Shown here one piece after another: positions 43,841 to 56,999 of a DNA stretch of 64,000 nt. The translations under genes were made by a program, and so were the position numbers. Positions within the stretch are counted from its first letter, which is position 1. Each line of letters starts with the position of its first letter. The DNA lies in the NCBI GenBank assembly GCA_949987705.1, contig OX465281.1, positions 242,131,143 to 242,195,142 on the forward strand. Reading direction: 5' to 3'. Source of the DNA: Thereva unica (taxonomy: Eukaryota > Arthropoda > Insecta > Diptera > Therevidae). The notes below the pieces were generated by a model. It saw nothing but the letters and a program-made list of their open reading frames with translations, was not told the origin of the DNA and ran no database searches.

Positions 43841-46800
43841 GCCAGAAGTTACGTCTACTTCACTTCTACGTTATTTTTCATTTAGAATATGCCTTCCAGT
43901 TTAGACTAACGTGCTTGTGATTGCGTTGTGACTTGTGACTACTTTTAGATAACGGGGATATTTAAATCATGCCATGTTGGCAGAAAGACTTGAAACTATA
44001 CTTTCAAACAAGGACTGAATTATGATGGATTTGTCAATGTTGTATTTTTGCAAATATTTTTTTCAAATGGTTTTAGTTATCACGACTGTTGTACATCTTA
44101 AAAAAACTACTCAAACCTCTCATCAACTCTGAGAACACAAGCTCTTTTCAAGCTGACAATATAAACCAAGCCAAATCCTTTCCCAACGTCATTATGCAAA
44201 ATTTGACAAAAAAAAACGAACCTAACCCCTGCCAAATTCCGCGTGCGCCCTGGATAAGGATCTAGCATATCCTTGCCATCCTAATTTACAAACAGTTGCA
44301 AAACACACACCGAACAAACACCAACAAAAAAAGGAAAAGGACCTTTTTTTGCGTAAAAACCCCTCTTCTTCTCTTTGCCTTTTTATATATCACTTTCGCT
44401 TTCGAATCCTTGTCCTAGTTACAGTGACTCGATTGTGTGTCTGTGTGTGCGTGAATATCCTGAACTTCACCCTTCTCTTTCCTTACCCTTATTGTGTGAA
44501 GAAATATGAACAGAAAAAAAAATGGCTGAATTTTGTGGGTAGGAGGAAGGTATTTGTGATAATATGCTTGCCTCCCTTGTATTCTTGTTGTGTATAGATG
44601 GTGGGTTTTCTTCTTCTTCAACGGTTTGTTCTTGTTGATTGGGTGCAAGTGGCGAACGGACTATAACAGTATTGAGTTTGTGTGTGTGTTTGTATATATG
44701 ATTTCAGAATACTTACATACTATGTAGGAATTTTTAGTATCCTTATCTCCGATTTGATATTATATATAGTAGAATTTTCTTGCACACATCGTATTGTGTA
44801 ATTTATATACATATATACACACATGCATATATATGTATGTATATGCGTAGATATAGTTGTACGGGGAAAAAGGGAGGTTAAGTGAAAGAAAAAAATTTTT
44901 TTTGTGTATATTCCCTTAGTGGCGCAATGTGTTTTTCCTGTGCCTGCTTGAAAATTATATTCCAGTTTTCCATGCATTTTCCAGCACGTGTCGCACAAAT
45001 ACATTTATAAAAGGATTTTCACTTGAGAAATTTTTATGGTATAAAAAAAATTTTTTTTGTTTCTGTTGGTAGTTGTAGTATATTGTTGGTGGTGGTTGTT
45101 GACTAGTTTTTTTCGCAGTAATTTGCAAAAAGTTGTTACAAGCTTACTTAAATATTATGTAAATTTTACTTTCGTTAAAAAAATTGAAAAACGAAAATTT
45201 ACATCGAAGCTAAGTAACATTTTTACAGTTACTGCATTTTTGTTTTTTTAGTTTTTTATAATGTAATTATAAGTTTTTGTTATACACGAAAGAAATACAC
45301 AAACTTATTTTTAATTTTTAAATTAAGAAAAAACTTATTTTTAATCTTTTTTGGCATGTATATACCTACTAAAAAAAAAGAACATTACGCATGCGCATAT
45401 ATATTATTACCTCATTCTTCTTATACACATGGAAAGAAAAACTTATAAAAGGTCTTGGAAAATGTATAAATTATTATTATTATTTAGTAAATTATAATTT
45501 CTTTCTAAAAGTGTTTTTATAGTTATATTTATATATATTTTCTATTTCTGTTGTACGCCCGCAATGTCTATAGGAGAGAGAAAAAGACTGACTAAATATT
45601 AAAAAATGCACAGTAAGCCTTTATCTCGCTCCCACATATTTTGCAGACTGAAATAAGATTTTTTGTTGTTGTGTTGTATTTCTTTCATTTTATAAAACCA
45701 CAAACACACACTGTATATTTGCGAGAGTGGAATATATATGCACAAAAAAAGCGATTTTTTTTATATATATACAATACTTATATATTATATCTTACGTGTC
45801 CGAAATGATGTCATCTAACAATTATTTTCTTTTATATTTTCGCGAAGTGCATTTTTTGAAAAGTAGAGGACGCGCGCGTATTAATATAATAATCTTTAGT
45901 AATATTTCCAATGTGAATATAATTTTTTTTTATTATTTATTAATTTATTTATATGTATACACTTGTAAAATAATATTTTTAATTGTTTATCATATCAGGA
46001 AAAGCACACTATTTTAAACATTGGTTTTTTAGTACTTAACAATTTTTTTAGTACTTAACATCATATAAGAAAGAAAAAAACTAAATTGATTATCAAAAAA
46101 AAAGTAAATTAATAAAAGTTATCCTCCATTTTTTAAAGATGGCGGAGTTATAGTTACAAAAAAAAAAATAAAAATAAAAAAGTGAACGAAAAAAAAATAA
46201 AACGAATACACACACTACCGTAACGTGAACGTTTTGTACAAACACACATTCATCATGCGGAAGTGGGAAATTAGGTCGCACGAACAAAACTAGTTTCAAA
46301 AGCAGCAAGAAAATCAAATCGTAGGTGGGGAGAGCAAATATTGTTGCGTAATCGTATTATAAAAAATTTTTTTTTACTCAAATCTTTCTTTTTTAATCGG
46401 AAAATCCCCATTTTTTTTTTCAATTTTCAACGATACAGAAGAAAAACTCTTAATCCGGATCGGAGCTTTAGTAACCGCGAGTACTACTATAACAAAAACG
46501 GCGTCAGTCGTACCATGTCAATTTATTATTATAAACTCTATATAAATCCAAAAAAACCACGTTGCTTGACTTTTTTTTCTGTTCTCGAATAAAAAATATT
46601 TTTAAAAAAAAAATCATATATAAACTCTTTCGTAATCATATGAACCGTTATCGCAATTTAGTAGTAATATTTATTAAAATTAAATTCAAAAAGAATTTTC
46701 GTTTTTTTATTTTATTGCATAAATTTTTTTTTGTTGAAAATCTAGAATTAGAAAACTCACTACAATTGCACAGTCACCCACTTTTTTTATATATAAATAT

Positions 46801-49800
46801 ATATTTGCAAAACTACATATCAAAAAAAAAAGAACTTTTCTCTCTTAGATTTAAAATTATAATATTGGACGCGGGTACACCTAAAACTCGTCTAAACACC
46901 ACAAACAGCTAAAAGCGAATGAACCTATGAACTAAAATATTCGCATGAAAATCATGGAGGAGCAGAAAAGCTCATTATGAGAGGGGCACACTTCGGTACT
47001 GTAGAGAAAAAGCTACACACAAAGCTATATACGTATATATAATATATGCATATAACTACACGATCTACTATCCACATATACTTCACAAAAGTTCATTTTC
47101 GGTATCCCCCTAAACCCCCCCCTCTCCCTTTCGACCGATCCATATTCATTTTGCAATAGCAGCAATTTGCGCCACTTTACCTACAAACACATTTACAAAA
47201 TATACCCCCCAAAAAATGAACACACGAAAAAAAACCGTTAATTGCGCATAATACACTCAGCTTTATTTCTCTTTCGTTCAATTCGAATTGTTGGGAATAT
47301 AAGTATATATATTTGTCCTGCTCCTTTCTGGTTCACGTGATTAGAGTTCATTCACCAACACACATTTATGGAAAATATAGAGAAATCAGAACTTGCGTTG
47401 CGCGGGAAAATGATGAATTAAAAAAAAGCACAAAAAGAGGGGAAATTTTTCGCTTTTGGTATAAAAAGCTTTCGGCGCTGTATATGCACGCATTTTGGTG
47501 GGACTATATAGCGGGAAATGTGTGGAAGCTTCGGTTTTATGTGCGCGCGCATTTTTCTGCACTGGGGACTTAAAAGCTCTGTAGAATGATTTTTTTATAT
47601 AGAGTAAAATGAAGCCGTTTTTTTAAAAGCTTTCTAAAATAAATTCATCATGATTTATATAAAATACAATTAAAAAAATTGCTTTGTTTATTTTTCTTCT
47701 ATTTATTTAAATGCTTCGAGAATAAATTTTATCAGAAAAAAAATCGATTCATTTTTCGAATATTGGAACGAAACAAAAGCTTTTTCCCTCCTCACCCTCA
47801 AAAATCATCATCTTGGAAGTCTTTCAAAAGTTTTCCCCTCGTTTTGTATTCCATGAACTTTTCAAAATGAATAGTGGAAGTAAATAAAAGCTTAAGGGAT
47901 ATAAAGCATATAAACATATAAGAAAAATCGATTTCTTTGAAAGCTTTTGCGTCATGATTTTCGGGAAATTTGGCAACTTTACAGTAAAATTTTTTACTTT
48001 TTTGAGCAAAATATATATAGCAACATTATTATTTTTATTTATGTTACACAGAAACAGATTAATAAAGAAATCATTTGTTTTAGTGAAAATAATAAAACAT
48101 GAATAAAAACATCTATTTTCTTCTATAAACTTCATTTGAAACAAAGAAGCTTTTTATACCATTTTAAACGAGCTTTTAACGATTTTTTATTTTAAATGGA
48201 AAATCACTTCGATGTCATAATTTTGTATTTTTCTATCAAAATGATTGTTATTAACTAGCCAAATGCTCAAATCATGATTTTTACTGGCTAGAGAAATTCT
48301 GTTTTGTTTATGAAAGTGTTTTTTAGTTTTTCATTTGTCCCCAAATATTTTGTTTTTCGTCCTTAATTTCTTCAACGCTGCCGCAACCCGCAAGACTGCA
48401 AAATTCAACAATTAAGAAGTTTGTTGCTGAATGCTGCAGTGTTGTGCAGTTTTTGAATACTGCCATGAACACTGCACAATTCTCTCACTGCACACTCTCA
48501 ACGATACTTTTCTCAATCATATCTATTTTTCGCTTTTCTTTTCCAGTTGAGTTGAATTTTTGCCTTGAAACCTACTACTTGAAACTTGGACGAATGGTAC
48601 ACGGCTCAATAATCATTGGTAAAATTCCTATACATCAATTGTCAGTTTATATAAGGCCGCAATCTCACAAACTTCACTCCGATACTCTCTGTACCTTTGC
48701 ATATCAACTGAAAATTGACAGTTTGAATTGATCGATGCATTGACTCGTGTATCATCATCAACCTTAAGATGCGTTTAGTCAGTCAATCACATTTAGTTTC
48801 ATTTACTTTGACTTGAAAACTGCTTGAGCTTTACTTGAACTGACATTTGAAGACTACACGCTCCTTTTTTTCTGTTTTAGATTATTTTTAATAATATTGC
48901 AACCACCAGCTATAAACGCTTAACAAATGGGCCTGTGCGAATACTGGCCAATAGCGTTGATACACAGGCACCAACAAATGATCATTGAAAGCGGAATGAT
49001 TATTCATTCTCGTGTACCACATGAAATGAAGTTCTAATCAGTGTTCCACATTTCGAGTGGAATGAAATCGAAACGGAATTCAATTTCACTCGAATTTATT
49101 AAATATATGTATGTCACATAAATGGAATTGATCGAAAAATGGAGTATATAATTTCGATTTCGAGTATATGTTCCACAAAAATGGAATTGTAGAACATCCC
49201 CGAATATCTTCATTCGTTTCTTTTCTGAATAAAGCAAATATGTAGAAATTCATTCTGTTTTGGAACATTCAAGAACAGCAAAGGGAATTTTCATTTACAT
49301 CACTTATTTATTGTGGCTGAACTAAATTATTGGAAAGGTCGGTATTGCAGTGCGATTTAGACTTTTCAAGAGCAAGATAAAATTGACAGTTACTACATGT
49401 TTTTTGTTTTTGTTATTTTATGTTTTGTTACCGTTAATTTACGTGTTAATTAAAAAATATAAGTTCGAAGGATCAAAACGGGTGCACAAAATAGCAGGGC
49501 GCTTTCAGAAATCTCACGTACTTTAGATACACCACTGATTAGAACGGCATTTTAAAGCCATCGTGCACTATATTGGCTGTTTTTCTCAGTGGCGAATACA
49601 AGAACGGAAATGAGGGATATCGGTAAACCGTTTTTCTTTGAAAATTTTCGTGGTGAAAATATCACTGTTGGGTAGCGATTCTTAGGTATAGCAATCCAGC
49701 ACATATTGGAATTAAAAGAAAATATCTAACGAGAAATGAATGCTACTCCGCGATCACAACTGCAACACATCATTCGGTGAAAGTGCACACAGGGCCGGAT

Positions 49801-49872
49801 TTAGTTATTTTTGTAAATATTTATGCCCCCTTAACTTTGTAAACCTTTCTTTTAGATAGATCGCATAAATTA
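43841..49872. other. Long AT-rich, repeat-poor tract
   Basis: Six kilobases dominated by A and T homopolymers, TATA/TGTATATA and GT microsatellites (44437, 44680, 44800) and short chance frames. No transposon protein is seen. There is a small duplication ttagtacttaac at 46030 and 46050. Pumilio-like TGTAAATA occurs at about 49812. The texture resembles intron or long 3' untranslated DNA of a large gene, but no exon can be shown. Confidence 0.35.
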
Positions 49873-50204
49873 TTATGCACAAATTATACAATAACCAGAG
49901 TCAAAATAAAAGATGGCCTTACAACGGTCGACTACTGGCTGCTTCGGAGCACATACGGGCTCATGACGGCCAAACTTGCCCGAAAGATTTAAATGGTCGA
50001 GAATTGAGCTGTTCACACCGGCATACGACGGCAAATTTGAACAAACAAAAATAATCAGCACGAAATGTATGAAGCTTTTGGCTTTGTCAGCAATATTTTC
50101 GTACTGCAAGTTGAAATTTAATTTATTGTCTCTAGAACCATGCCTAGATCTACAACTTGATCGATACGGTTTAAGGCCAAAAGGTTTGTAGTAGTCGATC
50201 ATCA

Positions 50205-50485
50205 CTTTCTGAAACCATGTTGCTGTTTATTAAGACGTGGGTCGATTAGAGGAGCAATCTTGTCGTAAACAAGTTCCTCGAGATTTTTAGTTATTGTGGA
50301 TAAGTGCTTATTAGACGTTTTATAGATTGAATTGGAGTTTTTCCATATCTTCCTTACGATAACGCTTTGTTGAAGATAGAGAGGAACCAAAATTTGATTT
50401 GAACAGCCCTGCAAAAAGCAAAGATGCAGGTTGTTAGGACCATGACCTTTATTGATGTCGACATTGTTTATACGGGCCATCAGTT
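50205..50485 (-). pseudogene. Jockey-like RT N-terminal fragment
   Basis: The minus strand reads 'DINKGHGPNNLHLCFLQGC' (the K..GPD.L...FLK block). After a damaged NYRPIS region comes 'EELVYDKIAPLIDPRLN' and 'QQHGFRK'. It ends just before the catalytic core. The family is Jockey-like by wording. Confidence 0.7.
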
Positions 50486-52150
50486 ATAAATGCTTTAGTT
50501 TCAGTGTGCGTACTTGTTGGGTTAGTGTGCATTGCATTAGATTTTGGGCAAAAAACTTCAATGAATTTGTCAGCAAACATGTTGCAAATTTCTTGGGGCC
50601 ATGAATGTTATTTTCTGCCGTTTGTCACCGTCGAAAAAGGAAAGAGAGAACAATAGAGAGTTGAACTCTTAAGCAGGATTATATCAATTTATTTCATTTA
50701 CAAATCCTAAATCTGCACAGGATAAGCTGTACAAATTTTTCATACCTACTAAATCCCTAGAATTATAAAAAAACAACTTTCTTTTCCTTATAAACAAATC
50801 AATATCACTTCATCTCAATTCTACCTAAAAACCATCTCCACCTCCTTTCTTTCTATTCAATACTAATATCTATTCAAAACCTCTTGGTTGGTTGTCTATT
50901 CATTATTCGTATTGCATACCATTACAGCGATTGAGTAAAACAAGTGCCTTTAAGTGCTCACGTTCCACTTTTTAATTACACTATATTATTCTTCATACAC
51001 ATTGTATATATGTTCGTATGATGATGGACAATTGTGTTTATTACTTTTGAAATTCTTGATTGAGCACGACAACGTGCCTTGAATTAATAAAAAGGAAAAA
51101 CTTCATTTCATAATATTTCAGCATGAGAAGAAGGGGTTTACTACTGTGTGTCCCTTTTGCTTTGTTATATTCTTCGATTAATCAATATAGTCACTATATA
51201 TTGTATGGGTATGTTTGTCAATGCACAATGCTTTCCATTTTGAGAATTGGATTTTTTTTTAAGTTAGTATGCAATATTGTATAGATATACAGATAAGGTG
51301 TTGCGTTAAAATTTTGCACAAACAAAGAATGAAAATAAATCTGAGATTAATCATTACTCATGAAAAAAGAAAGATTGTTTATTAGACTGGGCACTGGAGA
51401 TAGTTAAGTATAAGGACCGCATTCTAACAACAGATTTCAGTTGAGAATAGCTCAAAGAGGAATAATACGGATGTTGACGGAGCATTTTTAGGGTCAATTT
51501 TTTTACCCCCTCTTTTTTTATTGGCACCTATAGCTCTACTGTCTCCGTGGCTCACTTTTTGACGATGTATTTTGATGAACCACCATCAAATAGGACGAAA
51601 AAGTAAAGTAAATTTTTTCGATATCACGCTTAGTTTTCGAGATATTGACGCTTGTAGTTGACGTTTTGAGGTATTTCCCCAAAGTTTTTAGTTGTATCAG
51701 AGCTACGATTCACGTGGCGCCGATGTTTTAATTATGAATTTCGACAAAGCACCCTAAAATAAGTCGCTTCGTTTTTAAGATATCAATACTTGAAATTTTA
51801 GGTATTTTCAGCGATAATCGTGTCCTGTTCTGTCTGTTCTGAATTTAAAAAAATATGAATTACAACTCTCTCAAATTAACACATAACTTCAAGATTTCTC
51901 TCATATATTCTTCTGTATTAAAATGTCGCAAATGTCAAGAAAATGTGATTTTCAAGTTCTTTTTTAACAACAGTGCTTTTCCTGAGGGGACTCCAATTCA
52001 TCTGGCTGATTGTCCTCAAAAATTGTAAATATTATTAACTAATCAACAGAAATCTTCGAAATATACTTTTTCTTATTCATTTACGCCTATCAAAGCTTCG
52101 TTTGTTATATTTTCCACACCGTCAAAAATCAAGATTCTAATATTAGGTGG
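50486..52150. other. No recognised gene
   Basis: AT-rich. Around 51.6-51.8 kb two related blocks (ttttcgagatattgacgctt, tttttaagatatcaatactt) suggest a diverged tandem repeat of an unidentified element. Confidence 0.4.
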
Positions 52151-52366
52151 TATTCTCGTTGGCAAGTCACGTGACTACGAGGGACGCGCTGGAATGAAAC
52201 TGTCGATGGCTACATAGAAGTATCGAGGAAAATATCACTTCACACGCCATCTTGCGACAATTAAATACGAATTCAGTCGATTTGCTTGTCAGAAATCTGT
52301 TAGATTGACAATACCAAATTTAAGGTCGAAGTGACACATCTGTCACGTCACTTGACAACAAGAATA
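52151..52366. mobile_element. MITE with 25-bp imperfect inverted ends
   Basis: The left end tattctcgttggcaagtcac and the right end gtgacttgacaacaagaata-type sequence pair with about four mismatches over 25 bp. The total is 216 bp, with no coding. The target duplication was not determined. Confidence 0.6.
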
Positions 52367-53520
52367 AGGCTGATCGGACACCGCATCGGTGGCAGTTGAT
52401 TTTTTCAAATTTTTAGAAATGCCCTGAAGATAGATTCAGACGCTGCTTCATAAAATTTCCCTTGTCGTTTTGTAATGAACTCAATGAAAGAACTCATTAA
52501 AAAAAACGGCTATTATTAAAAGATTTTTTCGAAACAAATGTCGATCTCTATCGTTTTCATCAAGGGTTCGCAGAGGCTTTATTTACACCACTACCTCTAA
52601 TGCGACCGTTCAATGCTCACTGGACCACTGCCGCGCATAACAATGTATATCCCTATGCCGCTCCTCCGCCAAGCGGTTTTACAAATATGTATTCGAATTT
52701 CAAATCCTAAACCTGCCTCGGGACACTCTGCACTAAATTATTCACAAATTATATGAACTCCCTTTTGTTAAAAGGCTCATACAGAACTAATTCGTACCGT
52801 TCGTTTTTAAAATTTGGAAACGTGACATTTCCACAAACTTTCCATGAGACGAACGGAACACAATCAAGCGGACGAAACGTCAAAACAAAACAAAGAAAAA
52901 AACGAACGGAGCGGATTGGGTCTGTTTGAGCCTTAAATTAAAACTTATCCTAATTAACTTATTTATAAACAAAAAAATTTTACAGAAACCACAAAATGAA
53001 TTGTACAATGTTTTTAGCTTAAGCTTAAATTTAGTACAAAAAAAAAACACTTCCCACATGCATATCAAACAGCTTCCAACACTAAATTCCAAACTCATCT
53101 TATCAAAAAAAGCTTCTCTTGGCTTCCATAATGGAAAATAACGTTAAAATGAACAACTGGAAGTGAAGCTTATGTGGAGTGTGATCGCCAATTTTACAAT
53201 TTAACAAAAATTTCCGCGGTTTTTTTTTCTATTTAGAATTATTTTTGTAAATAATGTAGTTAAAAAAATAATGTAGTTTCAAAACCAAATGTCAAAATAC
53301 AACTGCCAAAAAAATTTGTGTCAAGTTGAAAAGTTATAAAAGTATAAATTTCAATTTAAAAACAGAAACATCGAGTATAAAACAAATAAAACTTTTTCTT
53401 TACTTTTAATTATATTTTACATACTCCCTCCTCTATTTCATAACTACTCGAATGAAAGTACACACAGCAGAAAGAAGAAAATTAACCAAAAATGAAAAAA
53501 ATAAAACAAAGAAAAAAATG
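52367..53520. other. No recognised feature
   Basis: AT-rich with homopolymers. Nothing was identified. Confidence 0.45.
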
Positions 53521-53529
53521 AGCAAAACT

Positions 53530-53790
53530 TGCGCGTACTCACATCTCGCAACCACAATGGACGACGCCAGAGCACTAGCATCCATCTACATATATTCCAC
53601 TTACAGATGACATCATCTCGTCTGACATTTGTTGCGCAATTCTCGCAATTCAGCGATGTGCATCTGTGTCGGGGCTTTGCTTTTTTGCTAATTCTTGTTG
53701 GAAGTTTATTTTCTTGCATTTTTATGCTTTTTTTTACTTTGCTTCTCCCCGTAGAAAATCTTCGAATGGGAAATTCAGAATAAGAAAAAC
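53530..53790 (-). other. Exon-like island with splice-donor consensus
   Basis: Within AT-rich DNA this stretch is more GC-rich and open for over 100 codons on the minus strand. It contains a CTSLNCENCA segment with a C-x-x-C pair. GTAAGTGG and GTGAGTAC, both good donor matches, occur on that strand at about 53602 and 53542. I cannot identify a protein and no matching acceptor or start is certain. It may be a small exon or a conserved non-coding element. Confidence 0.2.
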
Positions 53791-54590
53791 TGGTTTTAGT
53801 AGGACTATGTAAGCAAGCAAGTATGTATATAGCTATCTCTCTATCCTGCCATATATACAGCAACATACTTTCCTACATTGGAAGAATGTGTGTCAACCAT
53901 TTTTTTTTGTTTTTTTTTAGCCGAAGAGTGGGGCTTTTGTCGGATGGTGTGTGCTCAGTGCTGATGCTACAATAGAGCTGGTGGCTAAAATTCATTTATT
54001 CTTCTTCTCTAGAGTTAAGTGTTTTATTTAGTGAAATTCTTTATTTTATTATTTTTTTTTGCAGTTCTAGGTCAGCGGCGTACATAATTTTTTTTTGGTT
54101 TTCTTTCTTGGAAATTGATTTAAAATTAAAACGATTTCATAGGAAAAGTTTTGCTACGTGTTTTTTTTTCAGGGTAATAAGTAGTGATTTACTTCGTTAC
54201 GGTTGAGGTAATTAAAGGTTAAAGTGTAATTAACGGTAATGTATCTTGAAAAATAAGTATATGAAATTTTCTTTACAGGAGGAACACTTGTTAATAACTT
54301 AATATGAAAATAATTTGCTAGTTGAACATTTTTAAAGTGATCATTTCCTATTCAAGGTTTTCGTTATTGTTGTATTTTTCATGTTTATCATTTTTAGTGT
54401 AATGATAAAGTTGCAAATAGAGTTAATGCAGGCTTAAAATTGCAGGCATTGTGGGAAATATGTATATACAGATCACCTTGTAAGTTGTAAGTTATGTTGA
54501 ACAACGAAAAACAAGTAAGTTAACATCCAGGCATTGGTTAGGGACTTATTTTACTTATAAAAATTATATTTTTCCATTTATACAGGCGCA
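53791..54590. other. No recognised feature
   Basis: AT-rich, with tttttttttagccg and ttttgcag acceptor-like tracts on the plus strand but no coding sequence after them. Confidence 0.4.
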
Positions 54591-54594
54591 GTCC

Positions 54595-55085
54595 TTCCCA
54601 GTCAAGCAAGGCTATTTAATATCTGCCTAGAAAGAGTAATTCGCAAAGTAAACATTGATGTGAACGCAACCCTACTTAACAAATGAAAACAACTGGCATG
54701 ATTAACCGACGATATAAACTGTCTTGCTAGATAACTGTCATACCTTAGAGAAATATTCACAGAGTTAGAAGATGGAGCCAAAGATATAGGACTGCAAATA
54801 AATGCTGACAAGAGTAAGATTCTAATTCAGTCACGGGTGGAAAGAAGAAGAAGAACACACAACACCACCTGGGGGGAATATAACTTCGAACGGGTAAACG
54901 AATTTAACTACCTGGGATCCACGGTCAGTGAAGACAACACAACGATGAAACGATAGACGTACCAAGAAGAATAAACGCCGCAAACAGAATATACTTCTCT
55001 CTACTGCTAGAAATGAAATCCAGCGACATCCACAGAAAAATCAAAATAAGAGTCTACAAAACCATCACACGTACAGTAGCTACTA
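54595..55085 (+). pseudogene. RTE-like LINE: RT palm to thumb
   Basis: The plus strand reads 'LFNICLERVIRK', then 'LTDDIN' in place of YADD. Then come 'ELEDGAKDIGLQINADKSK', 'YNFERVNEFNYLGST', 'RRINAANRIYFSLL' and 'KIKIRVYKTITRTVAT'. These are successive RT and thumb blocks of RTE-type elements. Two stops and a frame shift near 54950 disable it. The protein order resumes at about 56.6 kb, so the element appears to be split. Confidence 0.8.
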
Positions 55086-55454
55086 GTACAGTCAATCTGT
55101 CGTGAAAAAAGGTTGTTGAAAAAATTACACGGTGGAATTTTTTTTTTCATAAATCGTTAGGGGGTCATGAAAAAAAAGCTTAAACCCAGATTTGTGACCT
55201 TCCACTCTGCAGGTTTTCGGAAAAACCAAAAAGTTTTTTGATGCGTTTTTCTCTGAATCAGTGCACTTTAGAGAAAAACGAAAGAGGACATCGCCGTCTA
55301 CAATTAATGTCTTTTGAGACAATTCCGTACGAATTGAAATTCAAAAGATAGGGGCCGCTAAAATATCAAAAAAAGTGTTTTTTCGCTTTTCCACCCAAAA
55401 ATCATTTTTTTACCATAGCGACTGTTCCACTGAAATCAGAAACCTCTTGCAAAT
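55086..55454. other. Unrecognised insert sequence
   Basis: Short-frame DNA between the two halves of the RTE-like element, ahead of the J copy. Nothing was recognised. Confidence 0.4.
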
Positions 55455-55800
55455 TTTTTCCCCGCAACACAAGACTAGCCAACCACCGTACAACCCCATA
55501 CGCTACAGCCCTCCTCTTCGCGCACATTACGTTTTAGTAGTTCGTTTATAAATAGAACAACTCGATTGTGGAACTGTCTTTCGCAGTCGGTGTTTCCGAA
55601 CTCATATAACATCTCAGAGTTCAAACGCAAGGTTCATCGATATCTACTCACGCACCCTCCAGACCCCTAGCGTATCCTTTCTCGTCTATCCTTCAAATCA
55701 AGCTTACTACTAGACACTGACCATGACCTGAACGACATGACAGACATGTAGTACAAAGGGTGATTCCTAAGCTTGACTTTATCACATCAAACAAAAAAGA
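55455..55800 (+). pseudogene. 'J' family retrotransposon tail, best copy
   Basis: The plus strand reads 'FINRTTRLWNCLSQSVFPN', then 'EFKRKVHRYLLTHPPDP' and a stop. The 3' end gtagtacaaagggtgattcc and a short A-rich tail (caaaaaagaagaaa) follow. It is colinear with copies at 41.1, 39.2 and 4.0 kb. RTxxLWN plus FKxxVxxYL is the C-terminal block of Jockey-like LINEs. Its place inside an RTE-like element implies later insertion. Confidence 0.75.
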
Positions 55801-56324
55801 AGAAATGTTTAGGCTAGGTCATTGGTTTAAATCTGTGGAATGGTGATATAAGAGCTGCAATAGATTGTCACGGTGACGGTTAAGATTATTTGTCTATGCT
55901 GCTGTTGCGTTCACGTTGAACCAAAACCATTAAGATTTTATGTTCCTTTTCATAGTTTAGTTTTATTTACAATATCTACTATTAGAATAACCATGAATAA
56001 ATTGATTTCGTACAAGGAAAAGGCTATGGTTCACTCTTGAATAGTTTTGTCAATCATTGTGACGTGATCACGAAAATAGAATGTCGACAATTTAGGAGTA
56101 CCTTATTCTAAATAGAAGCTATTAAAAGAGTAAATCAATATTTAGTAAGACGTCAGTCATTCTCTTTCTGCTCTATTATAGTTCTGGATAGGGAAGTAAT
56201 GTTAGCGTAGATTAATGTAACACAAATTTATTTGTAGACAATGGAAACTCGGAATGTGTGCATCGTAGCCACAAATAAAACTTATTACACATTGGTACCG
56301 ATTTTGTTTTTATGTGAAAGAATC

Positions 56325-56460
56325 TAAGCTTAGGTGTCACCCTTCACACTACCAATATGTTATGTCGTTCACGTCATGGTGTAATATCTAGTAGTAAGCT
56401 TAGCTCGAAAATAGAAAAAGGATATGCTGGGTTAAGGGTGTAGTCTAGAGCATCATTTCT
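56325..56460 (-). pseudogene. 'J' family retrotransposon 3' end
   Basis: Minus-orientation 3' end with cttaggtgtcaccctt, tctagtagtaagcttagctcga and a decayed stretch beyond. Only untranslated end sequence remains. Confidence 0.55.
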
Positions 56461-56599
56461 CAACCTTTTTAATGTCGCGACGCCCTGAGATTGGAAGTTT
56501 TTCTCGGTAAGAAAACAAAATTGAATCTGGTGGAGATGATAGGAAAAATAAACAAGTATGATCAGGTTTAGAAAGAATGGTCTAGAGAATGCAGTGACA

Positions 56600-56990
56600 G
56601 TTATAAAAAATTTTCGAAAAGAAGATCCTAAAAAATATATTTGGTTCTGTAAGGGTTAATGAAAATGAAAAGCGCATTAGAACACAAGAAGAACTTGAAG
56701 TGCATGACTAAACAAATATAGTTATACACACAAAACTGAGAAGGCTGCAATGATTCGGACATGTTGTACAAGCTAAGAAAGAAAGACTACTAGCGAGGAT
56801 TTTCAATGGTAGATCATCAAGAAAACCAAGCATAGGGTGACCAAGAAATAGGTGGCTGAATTGCGTGCTAGAAGATCTATATGAAAACTTCGTATAACAA
56901 ACTGGAGAGAACTAGTAAGAACTAGAAACGACTGGAAGAAGAGACTTCAAGAAGACAATCCTACAAGAACCGAACGCCATTTGATAAGAA
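56600..56990 (+). pseudogene. RTE-like LINE C-terminus (second half of split element)
   Basis: The plus strand reads 'IFEKKILKNIFGSV', 'RIRTQEELEVH', 'TKLRRLQ.FGHVVQ' and 'PRNRWLNCVLEDL'. These are the thumb-to-tail blocks that normally lie about 30 residues after the KIRVYKT.I..V block seen at 55.05 kb. Several stops are present. Confidence 0.7.
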
Positions 56991-56999
56991 CTAAAGCGT

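Noticed and set aside
49037..49270. Possible MITE with tgttcca ends
   Set aside because: Inverted similarity is too short and interrupted to separate from chance in AT-rich DNA.
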